A DNA stretch of 64,000 nucleotides from CAWAPS01 sp963783945 (GCA_963783945.1 CAWAPS010000005.1:434001-498000); one strand, 5' to 3'; counted from the first letter of the stretch, positions 9,307 to 18,320 are shown. Numbers and translations: made by a program. Notes: a model not told the origin generated them from the letters alone.

Positions 9307-10275
9307 ATGGCCCCGCTTCGTTCGGCTGTTTCAAGCCCTGCCGACCAGTTGGACGCTGGAATGGTGGCGAGGGTGGATCGGTTGTTGCGTGCCGCTGAGC
9401 GTCAGCACCACGACCCGTTCACCGAGATAGATTGGTCAGTACCGATCGACGACTCAGCCGGGCATCTGCCGGTCGAACACCTGCCGTTATATGGGACCGG
9501 GGCGTGGGAGGCGATGGGCGCGCCCGATCGACGCCACTACAGCCGCCACGAGTGCGCGTCGCTGTTCGCCACGGGGATATGGCTCGAAAACATCTTGATG
9601 AGAGTGGTAATGCGTTACTTGTACGGTCTGGCCCCCGACCATCCCTCCCATCGCTACCTGCTGCTCGAGACAGCTGACGAGTGTCGTCACTCTGCGATGT
9701 TCGGCGAGTATGTGCGCCGCGCCGGTACGCCGCCCTATCGTCCCTCGACTCGCTTGCGGGCCGAGGGTGAGATGTTCTTGCGTACACAAGGGCTGGTCCC
9801 GTGTTTCATCGGGATCCTGGCCGCAGAAGAGCTCACCGACGCCTCCAACCGCGCGACGATGCACGATGCCGACTTACATCCTTTGCCCCGTCAGATCGCC
9901 CAGATCCATGTGGCCGAGGAGTCCCGGCACCGTTCTTTCGCCAAGATGTTCATCCGCCAGCAGTGGCCCCGCCTCTCGACTATACAAAAGGTGGTAGCGG
10001 CGGCGGCGGCCCCGATGATCGTGTTCACCATTGCCGAGTCCATGCTCAACCCGGCCGTGTACCGGACACTGGGTATCCCCGGTGGTTACCGGTTGGCTCA
10101 GTCCAACCCCCGCTACTGGAAGCGCGTCGCCGCCGACCTGGACCCTTTCACCGCACTGCTCAGCGAGCTCGGGGTCATCAATTCATTGACCAGGCCGGCC
10201 TGGCGGGCGCTGCGCCTCCTCCCTGACCGTGGCGGCGTCGACGCAGACGCTGAGCTTGCTGCGGTCACCCTCTGA
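9307..10275 (+). CDS. AurF-like non-heme diiron oxygenase
   Basis: 322 residues, the usual size for the AurF/p-aminobenzoate N-oxygenase family. ATG follows GGAAAGGAAATC. Iron-ligand motifs are visible: RHECASLFATGIWLEN (first Glu region), ETADECRHSAMF (ExxxH type), LAAEELTD and AEESRHRSF (second ExxxH type). Characterised members oxidise aryl amines; many uncharacterised ones act on lipids or unknown substrates. No partner ferredoxin or biosynthetic cluster is adjacent; a fatty-acid desaturase lies 0.9 kb downstream on the other strand. The substrate is unknown. Confidence 0.85.
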   Translation: MAPLRSAVSSPADQLDAGMVARVDRLLRAAERQHHDPFTEIDWSVPIDDSAGHLPVEHLPLYGTGAWEAMGAPDRRHYSRHECASLFATGIWLENILMRVVMRYLYGLAPDHPSHRYLLLETADECRHSAMFGEYVRRAGTPPYRPSTRLRAEGEMFLRTQGLVPCFIGILAAEELTDASNRATMHDADLHPLPRQIAQIHVAEESRHRSFAKMFIRQQWPRLSTIQKVVAAAAAPMIVFTIAESMLNPAVYRTLGIPGGYRLAQSNPRYWKRVAADLDPFTALLSELGVINSLTRPAWRALRLLPDRGGVDADAELAAVTL

Positions 10276-10454
10276 GCTGGGCCCGGCTCGCCGGCACCGG
10301 GGCAATCGGAGTCTTCGAAGGCGGCCCGCTCCTAGCGCCCACGTTCGATCGGCCGACACTCGACCCCAACCCGCCGTCCGCTTACCGCGGTCACCACCTG
10401 CTAGAGAGAAAGTGACGTGATCCACGCTAGGTGTGTCGTCGGGGCGGTGAACTG

Positions 10455-10907
10455 ATGCCCGAGTACGTGGTGTCCAAGACCGGAACCGTCCACATCCTGC
10501 GCGAGGTCACTGCCGGTTTGAAGCGGCGAGAAACCCTGTGCTTGCGCCCGGTCAGAGACGACTGGCAGATCGGTCGCTACCATTTCGGCCCCCCCTGCTC
10601 ACAGTGCCGCGGCCGCCAACAGATCCGGGAAGGGGCGGCGATGAGCGTCTGGGGCCGGGTGTGGCACTCTGGCCGATGGATGGGCTGGGTCCAGGAAGCC
10701 AACGAGGTGGCCGATCTGATTCGCCCCATGCTCCATGAGGGGGACGTGGCGACCATCCATCGCGACCCCGATGACAGGTACGCCAATGTGCAATACACGC
10801 TGGGTTGGGCTGCGCCACGCAAGATGGAAGGGCCGGAGATGTCGGAGCGGACGCCCCCGAGACCGCCTACCGCCATCATCCCCATCGATCCCGAGAAGCG
10901 GTCGTAA
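10455..10907 (+). CDS. Conserved-looking hypothetical protein
   Basis: 150 residues from an ATG at the MPEYVVSKTGTVHIL start. Two cysteines (PPCSQCRGR) suggest a small metal site near residue 50. The C-terminal half has WMGWVQEANEVADLIRPM and ends in a Pro-rich tail. A possible pattern is an N-terminal zinc-ribbon-like part and a C-terminal helical part. No family was recognised. It stands between the diiron oxygenase and a convergent desaturase gene. Confidence 0.5.
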   Translation: MPEYVVSKTGTVHILREVTAGLKRRETLCLRPVRDDWQIGRYHFGPPCSQCRGRQQIREGAAMSVWGRVWHSGRWMGWVQEANEVADLIRPMLHEGDVATIHRDPDDRYANVQYTLGWAAPRKMEGPEMSERTPPRPPTAIIPIDPEKRS

Positions 10908-11160
10908 TGGGTGAACGAGGATTCTTCGTCGGAGATCTTCTCATCGAGGCTGTCCTTGTAGCGCCGGACGGTGGCTTCAAGGCGCTCCAAGTTGGCGTCC
11001 CCAGTGCTTCGCTCCTGGCTCAGGCGTTTCTGGCCGACGTCGACCGCGAGGAGGGGTGTTGTTCGTCGGCCGGGCGCCCGAAGAAGGCCAATGTGTTCCG
11101 CACCGAGTGTCCGGCCTCCACGAAGGGACAACGGGTGCCGTACGGCCGGTGAGTGCCAAG

Positions 11161-12177
11161 TCAGGTCTTGGGGAGTGCCCGCGGCCGTGGCGGTTGCAGG
11201 TTGGCTTGGGCGAATGTCACGAGTTGGCCCGCGTCCTCATCCCAGAGCTTGAACTTGACGGCACGAAGACCGCCTTGGACCGAGACTGTCGGGACGCCAG
11301 CGAAGATCGCGTTGGCGTCGTGGGCGCACTGCAAGTTGTAGTTCGGGATCCGAGGGTTGAAGTGGTGGACATGATGCAGACCGATGTTGCCGGTGAAGAA
11401 CTGCAGCAGCTTCGGGAGCTTCAGATACGAACTGCCACGCAGCGCGGCCTCGGCATAGCTCCACTCACCCTGGCGCCGCCAGTAGACGTTCTCAAACTGG
11501 TGCTGGACGTAGAACAGCCAGATGCCGACCGACCCTGCCAACAGCCCCGCTGGCACCCACACGATCAGGAAATCCTCCCAGCCGATCAGCCAGCACAGCG
11601 CTCCGACGATAACCACCAACGCCGCGTTGGTCCACAGCACGCTGTTGCGCAGCCGCGGTTGTGTGCCGCGGGCCACGAGCCGCGGTTCGATGATCATCGC
11701 GAACACGGGCCCGAGCCCGAACATCACTACCGGATGACGAAACAACCGGTACGCAAGCCGACCGCGCCACGAACGAGCCTGATATTCGGCGACCGTCAAC
11801 GTCTCGACGTCCCCCACGCCGCGGCGATCGAGATCCCCTGAGGTCGCGTGGTGCCCGAGGTGCTCGGGGCGCCATGGCCGAAAAGGCGTGAGCACGAGCA
11901 GCCCGAGGACCGTGCCAACCCAGGTGTTCGCTCGCTTGGACGGAAGCAGCGAACCGTGCACGCAGTCGTGAAACATGACGAACACCCGGACCAGGAACCC
12001 GGCGGTCGGGATCACGAGCGCAACCACAGGCAAAGGGGAGACTCGCAGCATCAGGTACATCGCCACGCTGAGCGCCAGATACGTCCCAGCGGAGGTGACT
12101 ATGTCGAGCAATCCGCGTCCAATGCGAGGCTGGGTGTAAACGGACAACGCCTCACGCGACGACGAACGGTTCGACAT
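11161..12177 (-). CDS. Membrane fatty-acid desaturase
   Basis: 338 residues from an internal ATG (MSNRSSSREA); three extra codons upstream are possible. The three histidine boxes of membrane desaturases are present: HDCVHG (about residue 70), HLGHH (about 106) and HHVHH near the C-terminus. Hydrophobic segments occur at about 28-65, 85-97, 140-200, fitting four membrane spans. The enzyme introduces double bonds in acyl chains using a di-iron centre and electrons from a ferredoxin-type partner that is not encoded nearby. A second, different desaturase is at 30185. Together they suggest membrane-lipid remodelling under stress (inference). Confidence 0.9.
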   Translation of the reverse strand: MSNRSSSREALSVYTQPRIGRGLLDIVTSAGTYLALSVAMYLMLRVSPLPVVALVIPTAGFLVRVFVMFHDCVHGSLLPSKRANTWVGTVLGLLVLTPFRPWRPEHLGHHATSGDLDRRGVGDVETLTVAEYQARSWRGRLAYRLFRHPVVMFGLGPVFAMIIEPRLVARGTQPRLRNSVLWTNAALVVIVGALCWLIGWEDFLIVWVPAGLLAGSVGIWLFYVQHQFENVYWRRQGEWSYAEAALRGSSYLKLPKLLQFFTGNIGLHHVHHFNPRIPNYNLQCAHDANAIFAGVPTVSVQGGLRAVKFKLWDEDAGQLVTFAQANLQPPRPRALPKT

Positions 12178-12336
12178 GAGCGTCATGGCAGGCTCCGATA
12201 CAGACGGTCAACGATGCGGATGCCGTAGCGCCCCTGAATGGCGCACGGCGCGAGACTTGTCCGCGGGCGGGGGCCGGGCCCGTCGGGTGCTTAGTGCGTG
12301 TCGAGGGGCCTTGAAGCCTCACGGCAGATGCTAATT

Positions 12337-12549
12337 TCAAAGCATATCGGCCGGGGCATGAGCTCGCATCGCCAGGACAACGGTGCACGTCAGGTGAACG
12401 AGGGCCTCGCCCTGCACGAGGCGCTGAGCCTGTCTGTCGGCAACGGGCAACCTGTCCTGGGCAACGAGTAGCAGGACCAAGCGCGCTCGGTGCAGCTCCG
12501 CGTTCGTACGCTCGAGCTCTCCAGTCCCGGCCTCGTTCGCCGATGCCAC
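12337..12549 (-). CDS. Possible small helical protein
   Basis: Seventy codons from a GTG: MASANEAGTGELERTNAELH followed by RARLVLLLVAQDRL and a Cys/Ala-rich end. The heptad-like helix looks protein-like, but the ribosome site is weak and the family unknown. It lies in the 435-bp gap between the desaturase and the MarR gene, in which nothing else was seen. Confidence 0.3.
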   Translation of the reverse strand: MASANEAGTGELERTNAELHRARLVLLLVAQDRLPVADRQAQRLVQGEALVHLTCTVVLAMRAHAPADML

Positions 12550-12621
12550 CCCATGACACCTATTACTCGTGTCGGGTGAAACACCACGACGCGGTTCACG
12601 AGCGCGTGGGTCTGATGAACC

Positions 12622-13080
12622 TCACGGCGTCCGGGTCATGTTTCGGATGATCGTCTCGAGCGATCGATTCAGGACACGGACTTCGTCCTGCGTGAGACCC
12701 CGCAGCAGACGCTCTTCCAATTCCTGAACGCCGTCGTCGACCGATCGCCATTTTTTCTTGCCCGCACGCGTCAGGTGAGCGTTGAGGATTCGCGCATTTG
12801 ACGGATTCTGCTGACGCTCCACCAACCCGGAGGCTTCGAGTTGCTTGAGGACCTCGTTCAATGACTGGGGCGTCACGAACGCCTTGCGGGCCAGCTCGGC
12901 GTTCGGCAACCCGGGCGTCTCGGCTAGGAACGCAAGCACGACGTAGTGGGGGATCCCGAGTCCATGTTCGGAGACGATCTCCTCCAAGGAGAGATGGATG
13001 ACCGATTGAGCGCGCTTGACCAGGTAACCCGACATCTCCTCGGCTCTGGTCACTCGCTTTCCCGTCTTTCTCATGGGCAT
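12622..13080 (-). CDS. MarR-family transcriptional regulator
   Basis: 152 residues, typical for MarR. The winged helix spans about residues 50-115: YVVLAFLAETPGLPNAELAR, VTPQSLNEVLKQLEASGLVE and RILNAHLTRAG. Dimerising helices flank it. The gene starts 10 bp from two perfect inverted repeats (13091-13126) and is divergent from a VOC-family gene, the normal arrangement for a MarR repressor controlling itself and a detoxification neighbour. The start may instead be the second ATG at 13074. Confidence 0.92.
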   Translation of the reverse strand: MPMRKTGKRVTRAEEMSGYLVKRAQSVIHLSLEEIVSEHGLGIPHYVVLAFLAETPGLPNAELARKAFVTPQSLNEVLKQLEASGLVERQQNPSNARILNAHLTRAGKKKWRSVDDGVQELEERLLRGLTQDEVRVLNRSLETIIRNMTRTP

Positions 13081-13090
13081 CCTTGCACTT

Positions 13091-13126
13091 ATCAGGCTAC
13101 CTGATATAGTTGTCAGGCAGCCTGAT
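13091..13126. promoter_or_regulatory. Tandem MarR operators
   Basis: Two palindromes, ATCAGG-CTA-CCTGAT (13091-13105) and GTCAGG-CAG-CCTGAT (13112-13126), are centred 21 bp apart, two helical turns. They lie between the divergent MarR gene and the VOC gene at 13145, and are very likely the repressor's binding sites. Confidence 0.85.
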
Positions 13127-13144
13127 AACTATAGAGGAGCGCCA

Positions 13145-13501
13145 GTGAGAGTCATCGGACCCGACTTCATCGCACTGCAGGTCAGCGACCTGGAGGTGTC
13201 TGCTGCGTTCTATTCGCAGCAGCTCGGCCTTGAGCGGGCAGTCCAAAGCCCACCAGGAGCGGTAGTGTTTGCCACCACTCCTGTGCCCTTTGCCGTTCGT
13301 GAGCCCGCCATTGACTTGCAGGCGGTTGGTCGTCTCGGCTGGGGAGTCGCACTCTGGCTCAAGGCCGATGACCCGCAGGCCCTGCACGATCGACTTGTTC
13401 ATGCCGGGGTTCGAATCGTGACCGAGCCCTTCGATGGTCCATTTGGGCGGACTTTCGTGTTCGCCGACCCCGATGGATACGCCGTTACCATCCATTCCTG
13501 A
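13145..13501 (+). CDS. VOC-family (glyoxalase/bleomycin-resistance-like) protein
   Basis: 118 residues from GTG after AGAGGAGCGCCA; a longer frame runs through the operators and is excluded. The fold signature is clear: FIALQVSDLEVSAAFYSQQL, a middle GWGVALWLK strand, and TFVFADPDGYAVTIHS at the end. VOC proteins bind a metal or sequester electrophiles or antibiotics. It is directly controlled, most likely, by the divergent MarR regulator. The ligand is unknown. Confidence 0.88.
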   Translation: MRVIGPDFIALQVSDLEVSAAFYSQQLGLERAVQSPPGAVVFATTPVPFAVREPAIDLQAVGRLGWGVALWLKADDPQALHDRLVHAGVRIVTEPFDGPFGRTFVFADPDGYAVTIHS

Positions 13502-13502
13502 G

Positions 13503-13691
13503 CGACAAGGAGCAAGCCTCCTCACCTACTCACCCGCCGGTCCGGTCGACCCCACCGGCGACCACCTCGAGTGGGAAGTCATCGGTACCTTCGGGTACCA
13601 CGACGACGGCCGGCTGGCCGAGGAGTGGGTGCAGACCGACTACCGCAGCTTCTTGACCAGGCTCGGCGTGACCACGACGGAGTCCGTATGA
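13503..13691 (+). pseudogene. SnoaL-like/ester cyclase, C-terminal fragment
   Basis: About 60 codons directly after the VOC stop. The segment HLEWEVIGTFGYHDDGRLAE plus EWVQTDYRSFLTRLG matches the end of SnoaL-like cyclase folds (GRIAEEW..D). The N-terminal two thirds and a start are missing, so it is a remnant. Confidence 0.6.
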
Positions 13692-13843
13692 CCCGGAAGG
13701 CATACGCCGTTCCATAAGAGCCCAGTGAGTGGCGCCCGACCCTGCGGGCTTCGACAGCCAGGCGACAAAGGCCAAGGTTATCCTTGGGTTACGGCAAACA
13801 CCCCCTTCATCTGATGCCAGCTAACGACGGAGAGTACGACGCC

Positions 13844-14797
13844 ATGACAGAAAATTCACCGCCACCGCGGCAGGCTCTCGGTATCGGACTTGAGGAGTTC
13901 GAGTATCCGTATCCTGTTGGATTCTTCCCGGTGACGAACGACTTGCAGACGCTCACGATGGCCTACATGGACGTGCCACCGAGGGCAGAGCCCAATGGCA
14001 CGACGGTCGTCTTGATGCACGGCAAGGCCTTCGGCGGCTACTACTTCGTCAACGTGATCGAGGCGCTGACGACCGCCGGCTACCGCGTCGTCGCCCCCGA
14101 TCAGATCGGTTGGGGCAAGTCGTCGAAGCCAGACATTCACTACAGCTTCCAGCTGTTCGCCGCTAATACCGCAGCGCTCCTCGACCACCTTGGCGTCGGG
14201 CCGGTCTCGGTGCTGGGTCATTCCACTGGCGGGATGACCGCCACACGGTTCACCCTGATGAACCCCGACCGGGTGACCCACCTCGTTCTCGAGGATCCGC
14301 TCGGCCTGGTCGATTACCGGACCGGGATCCCTCCCCAATCCGAGGAGACCCTCTACGAGCACGAGGTCCACTGGACCGACCCCGACGTGATCCGTGGTTA
14401 CGTCGCCGGATACTTCGTGCATCCGGATCCCAAGGTATGGGATCCACTCGCCGAGGTCTTGGTGCGCGTGACGCTCAGCCCGGACTACCCACGATGGGCG
14501 CGGGCGGCGGCGCTCACGTTCCAGATGATCTACCAGCAACCCGTTCGGTATGAGTACCACCTCATCAAGCCCCCGACGTTGCTGATCGTCGGAGAGGAGG
14601 ATCACGTGGTCCCGCTCGGTCAATATGCAAGGCCGGAGGACGCGGCCCGGCTGGGCGACTTCGTAGATCTCTCCGCTACGGCCGCTAACGACATACCTCG
14701 GGCCACCCGGGTAGTGGTACCTGACTGCGGGCACATCCCCCACCTCGAGGTGCCCCAGCAGTTCTTAGCCGCCTTCCTTCCCTTCCTGGCGAGCTGA
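13844..14797 (+). CDS. Alpha/beta hydrolase
   Basis: 317 residues from ATG at MTENSPPPRQ, preceded by CGGAGAGTACGACGCC. Motifs: HGKAFGGYY (oxyanion-hole region), GHSTGGM with nucleophile Ser at about 138, GEEDHVVP with the acid region and CGHIPHLEVP with the catalytic His. The region after the nucleophile has a cap (about residues 165-220). Homologues include epoxide hydrolase- and haloperoxidase-like enzymes; the substrate cannot be told. It stands between a VOC/SnoaL remnant and a HIT-like gene, all on the plus strand. Confidence 0.88.
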   Translation: MTENSPPPRQALGIGLEEFEYPYPVGFFPVTNDLQTLTMAYMDVPPRAEPNGTTVVLMHGKAFGGYYFVNVIEALTTAGYRVVAPDQIGWGKSSKPDIHYSFQLFAANTAALLDHLGVGPVSVLGHSTGGMTATRFTLMNPDRVTHLVLEDPLGLVDYRTGIPPQSEETLYEHEVHWTDPDVIRGYVAGYFVHPDPKVWDPLAEVLVRVTLSPDYPRWARAAALTFQMIYQQPVRYEYHLIKPPTLLIVGEEDHVVPLGQYARPEDAARLGDFVDLSATAANDIPRATRVVVPDCGHIPHLEVPQQFLAAFLPFLAS

Positions 14798-14902
14798 CTT
14801 CGCCCTGTTTCGCTGTCAGCGTTTTCAATGCTCCTGAGCGTCTGACGGCGCCAACCTGTGCGTTCCACCGTGACCGACCCGTACACGAAAGGACAGAGAT
14901 AC

Positions 14903-15427
14903 ATGTTCACATATCCCGAGGCGGCCACAGGTAGCCAGGGCCCTGGGGAGATCGGTCCGCCTCCCTATTATCACCGCTCGGACTGCAACATCTGCCGGCA
15001 GCAAGACGGGCTGAAAACGGGGTCGAAGCTCCTGGACGCACCCCGCCCGAGTGGCTACATCGTCGAAGATGAGCACTACCTGGTCGAGCACGCCCCGCTG
15101 AAGTCAGCCGGCGCAGGAACGGTCATCGTCCAGGCTCGGCGTCATGTGCTGGATTTCGGTGAAATGACCCTGGCTGAAACTGGCGATTTCGGTTCTCTAC
15201 TCCATCGGCTCGTTCCGGCAGTCAAGGCGGCCACGGGAGTCGAGCGCGTCTACTACCTGGCGTTGATGGAGCGAGTGGCGCACTTCCATCTCTGGCTCGT
15301 TCCGAAAAAGGACGAGGGAGACCTTCGAGGAGTCGAGTACCTGGCGCAGCAGCCCCCTTTGACGGCCTCGCTCAGCGACGCAGAGGCGATGTCGCAGAAG
15401 ATCAAGGCTGAGTACGAACGGTCTTGA
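14903..15427 (+). CDS. HIT-like nucleotide-binding protein
   Basis: 174 residues from ATG after AAAGGACAGAGATAC; a GTG 15 codons upstream is less likely. The histidine-triad-type motif is HFHLWLVP near residue 130 (two His plus Trp instead of the full HxHxHxx). Earlier are CNICRQQ (possible zinc site), GYIVEDEHYLVEHAP and GTVIVQARRHVLDFGEMT, all matching HIT folds. HIT proteins hydrolyse or transfer nucleotidyl groups. Lack of the third His makes catalysis uncertain. Confidence 0.75.
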   Translation: MFTYPEAATGSQGPGEIGPPPYYHRSDCNICRQQDGLKTGSKLLDAPRPSGYIVEDEHYLVEHAPLKSAGAGTVIVQARRHVLDFGEMTLAETGDFGSLLHRLVPAVKAATGVERVYYLALMERVAHFHLWLVPKKDEGDLRGVEYLAQQPPLTASLSDAEAMSQKIKAEYERS

Positions 15428-15567
15428 GGACGGCCATGGGATATCGGCTCCGCGCCCGAGACCGTTCCGGACGCCCTTGCCTCCTCAGTCGTCGCCGGCG
15501 GTCATCTAGGCTGCTGACCGGAAGACCTACGGCTGAACGACAAGCGGCCGGATCATAGGAGGTCAGC

Positions 15568-16006
15568 ATGACCCAGACGCTTTACACCGCGCAGGCAACG
15601 GTCACTGGTGGACGCGACCGTGGTCACGGGGTAACGGGCGACGGGGCGCTGGACGTGCAGCTCCGAACGCCCAAAGAGATGGGAGGTGACGGAGGTGGTA
15701 CCAATCCCGAGCAGCTGTTCGCGGTCGGATATGCAGCCTGTTTCGAGGGGGCCTTGGGTGTCGTGGCGCGGCGTCGAGCGCGTCGAGCTCGGTGAGGTGT
15801 CCATCGATTCGCAGGTGAGCCTGATCACGACCGACACGCGGGGCTTCAACGTCGCAGTCGAGTTGAACGTTATCCTCCCAGGGATCGACGACCGGGCGCG
15901 GGCTGCGGAAATCGTCGCCGCTGCCCATCAGGTATGCCCGTACTCGAACGCGACACGCGGCAACGTGGAGGTCACCCTCACGGCCAACGGCGGACCCGTC
16001 AGCTGA
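15568..16006 (+). pseudogene. Ohr/OsmC-type organic hydroperoxide reductase, frameshifted
   Basis: The N-terminal part (MTQTLYTAQATVTGGRDRGH, GGTNPEQLFAVGYAACFEGA) and the C-terminal part (ELGEVSIDSQVSL, then VCPYSNATRGNVEVTLT) are in different frames. One extra base near 15777 separates them. Both redox cysteines are present (in YAACF and VCPYS), so the restored protein would be a complete Ohr of about 145 residues. It is either a recent pseudogene or a sequencing error. The ribosome site is ATAGGAGG, seven bases before ATG. Confidence 0.9.
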
Positions 16007-16384
16007 CCCCACCCCGCGCTCGACGGCGCACGCTTCCGTCCTGCCCGCCCGACCGCTAACACCCGTCTCCTAACGACGTCGGCCGCGACGGTCCAGGGTC
16101 GGCCTAGCCACCAGCTAGGTTGCGAGACGCTCGAGAACCGCCCGATCCGGCCGGTCGCTCCCGTGAGGGCACCGGAGGCAATCGCGTGCATGTCACCAAG
16201 ACGTCACCGTCGTCTCTGGAGGGCGCACGGTGTCAATGATGTGTTCTTTGCTTCGTCGTTGGTGTCCGGCCCGGCATTCGCAGGCACGCCCCTGATCGCG
16301 GGCAGGGTGACATTTACGCGCCTGACATGCCGGTCCCCACGCCTTGACGGTTCCTCTCGGGAGGTGCGGCCATGCCCTTGATCG
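16007..16384. other. Intergenic, no gene seen
   Basis: About 380 bases between convergent OsmC and vanS genes. No gene, repeat or clear terminator was recognised. Confidence 0.4.
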
Positions 16385-17488
16385 TCACCCGCCAGTGTGC
16401 GGTGGCGCCGCGGGTAGTTGCACGGTGACGCAGAGCCCGCCAGCGGCCCGGGGCGTTAGGGTGAGGGTTCCGTCGTGTGCTTCGGCGATGCTCTTGACGA
16501 TGGCCAGGCCGAGGCCGACACCTGCGTGATCAGCGCGTATGCGCTTGGAGCCGCGCTGGAACGGCTCGACGAGGGTGGCGACCAGCTGTGGGGTGAGCTT
16601 CTCGCCGGTGTTCTCGACCGTGAGCACCACGCTCTTGGACTGCACACCGGTGGTGACCCAGACCGTGCCCTGCTCGGGCAGGTTGTGGACGATGGCGTTG
16701 TGTCCGAGGTTCGTCGTCATCTGCAGCAGGAGCGGGTGTGAGCCGATGGCGGGGGTGATGTCGCCGGAGGTCTTGATGGTGATGCCGCGTTTTTCTGCCA
16801 GGGGGAGGAGCGTCTCGGTGGCTTGTTCGGCTATGAGGGACAGGTCGACGTGTTCTGGGGTGAAGGAGCGCTGGTCGGCGCGGCTGAGCAGGAGCAGTGT
16901 TTCGGTGAGGTCGATCGCTCGGGTGTTGACGGCGTGGAGGCGGTCGACCAGTTCGTCGTGGCTGCGGTTTTGATCGTTGCGGGCCACGTCGAGAAGGGTT
17001 TGCGTGATCGCCAAGGGGGTGCGCAGCTCGTGGGAGGCGTTGGCTGCGAATCTCTGCTGTTCGGCGCTGTGGGTTTCGAGCCGGGCGAGCATGGTGTCGA
17101 AGGCGTCGGCGAGTTCTCGGAACTCGTCGCGGCGGCCCGGTAGCCGGATGCGGTGGGAGAGCCTTCCGGCGGCGGCGATGCGGGTGGCGTCCGTGATGCG
17201 GGTCAGGGGGGCGAGCATGCGTCCGGCGAGAATCCATCCTCCCACGAGACCGAACACCAGCAGGAACGCCAGCACGATGGCCGCGACCGAGCCGAAGCCG
17301 TGCAGGGGGTCGGAGTCGTCCACTACGAACCACAACGAGGGATGCATGTGGGAGAGCGCACCGTCGGGTATGTAGCGCAGAACGACCACCCAAACGGCCG
17401 CGAGCATCAAGACACCAGCGAGCATGAGGAAGCCGGCGTAGCTGAGAGTAAGTTTGAGGCGAACACTCAAACCAGGGGCTCTATCCAC
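16385..17488 (-). CDS. vanS: VanS-type sensor histidine kinase
   Basis: 367 residues from GTG overlapping the vanR stop by 8 bases. The start, VDRAPGLSVRLKLTLSYAGF, is the one seen in actinomycete VanS. Two membrane helices (about 14-36 and 64-88) enclose a short outer loop of about 28 residues. A HAMP linker follows (LTRITDATRIAAAGRLSHRI), then the H box ASHELRTPLA, N box NLGHNAIVHN and G boxes GVGLGLAIVKS. It should sense a glycopeptide or the wall state and control VanR phosphorylation. Identity with the actinomycete type is from remembered family features. Confidence 0.93.
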   Translation of the reverse strand: MDRAPGLSVRLKLTLSYAGFLMLAGVLMLAAVWVVVLRYIPDGALSHMHPSLWFVVDDSDPLHGFGSVAAIVLAFLLVFGLVGGWILAGRMLAPLTRITDATRIAAAGRLSHRIRLPGRRDEFRELADAFDTMLARLETHSAEQQRFAANASHELRTPLAITQTLLDVARNDQNRSHDELVDRLHAVNTRAIDLTETLLLLSRADQRSFTPEHVDLSLIAEQATETLLPLAEKRGITIKTSGDITPAIGSHPLLLQMTTNLGHNAIVHNLPEQGTVWVTTGVQSKSVVLTVENTGEKLTPQLVATLVEPFQRGSKRIRADHAGVGLGLAIVKSIAEAHDGTLTLTPRAAGGLCVTVQLPAAPPHTGG

Positions 17489-18176
17489 GGTCTCCTCCCT
17501 TATGCACGGTGTCAGGCTGAGTGTCGATGCGGTAGCCGACGCCGGCCACGGTGGCGATAATCCACGGTTCGCCGAGCCGTTTGCGCAGGGCCGAGACCGT
17601 GATGCGCACGGCGTTGGTGAACGGGTCTGCGTTCTTATCCCACGCCCGTTCGAGTAGCTCTTCCGCGCTGACGACACCGCCTTCGGCCGCGACGAGAACT
17701 TCGAGCACGGCAAACTGCTTGCGGGTGAGGGCGACGTAGCGGCCGCCGCGGTAGACCTCGCGCCGGAACGGATCCAGACGCAGGCTTGCGATCTCTCGCA
17801 CGGGTGGCCTGTTGTGGGCCCGCCTGCGGTCGAGCGCTCTGAGCCGGAGGACGAGCTCTTGGAGCTCGAAGGGCTTGGTGAGGTAGTCGTCGGCCCCGAG
17901 TTCGAACCCGGAGGCCTTGTCGTCGAGCCGGTCGGCAGCGGTGAGCATGAGGATCGGCATGCCGCTGCCGGAGGCGACGATGCGTTTGGCGATCTCATCA
18001 CCGCTGGGTCCGGGGATGTCGCGGTCGAGGACGGCGATATCGTAGGCGTTGATGCTCAGCAGTTCGAGAGCGGTGTCGCCGTCACCGGCGATGTCGGCGG
18101 CGATGGCTTCCAGGCGGAGCCCATCGCGGATGGCTTCTGCCATGTAGGGCTCGTCCTCGACGATCAACACACGCAC
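17481..18176 (-). CDS. vanR: VanR-type response regulator (OmpR family)
   Basis: 231 residues if started at GTG of VRVLIVEDEPYMAEAI; GTG at 18182 is an alternative. The receiver has the acidic pair ED, phospho-Asp in AVLDRDIPG, Thr in MLTAADRLDD and Lys in LTKPFELQ. The C-terminal winged helix ends VRITVSALRKRLGEP and ATVAGVGYRID. It precedes vanS in one operon with overlapping ends. It should activate vanHAX, and the element repeated at 18193 and 20027 is the best candidate for its site (inference). Confidence 0.94.
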   Translation of the reverse strand: MRVLIVEDEPYMAEAIRDGLRLEAIAADIAGDGDTALELLSINAYDIAVLDRDIPGPSGDEIAKRIVASGSGMPILMLTAADRLDDKASGFELGADDYLTKPFELQELVLRLRALDRRRAHNRPPVREIASLRLDPFRREVYRGGRYVALTRKQFAVLEVLVAAEGGVVSAEELLERAWDKNADPFTNAVRITVSALRKRLGEPWIIATVAGVGYRIDTQPDTVHKGGDRG

Positions 18177-18192
18177 GCTCACGCCATCGTAC

Positions 18193-18305
18193 GAGCCGGG
18201 GCATATCGTCGGCGTATCGAAAACCACATACGTGCTGGCAACCCCACGGTGGCTTGAATTTTGGGGCGTGACGTACCGCGGACCAGTACAGGTAGCAGCC
18301 GTAGG
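18193..18305 (+). promoter_or_regulatory. Van promoter-like element, copy 1
   Basis: Begins GAGCCGGGGCATATCGTCGG and resembles 20027-20107 in the same orientation for about 80 bp. Conserved parts are the CATATC/GTATC pair spaced 11 bp, AAAACC, CATACGT, GGCAAC and GGCGTGAC; weaker similarity (ACCAG, AGCAGCC) continues to about 18305. It lies just upstream of vanR but points away from it, at the position of the divergent vanJ promoter in Streptomyces. Possibly a VanR-controlled promoter. Confidence 0.7.
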
Positions 18306-18320
18306 TGATGGACGATCCTC

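Noticed and set aside
10577..11131. Minus-strand ORF with a helical stretch (ERLEATVRRYKDSLDEK)
   Set aside because: Most of the frame overlaps the plus-strand gene at 10455-10907 and the rest lacks a start and family; at best a decayed fragment at 10910-11090.
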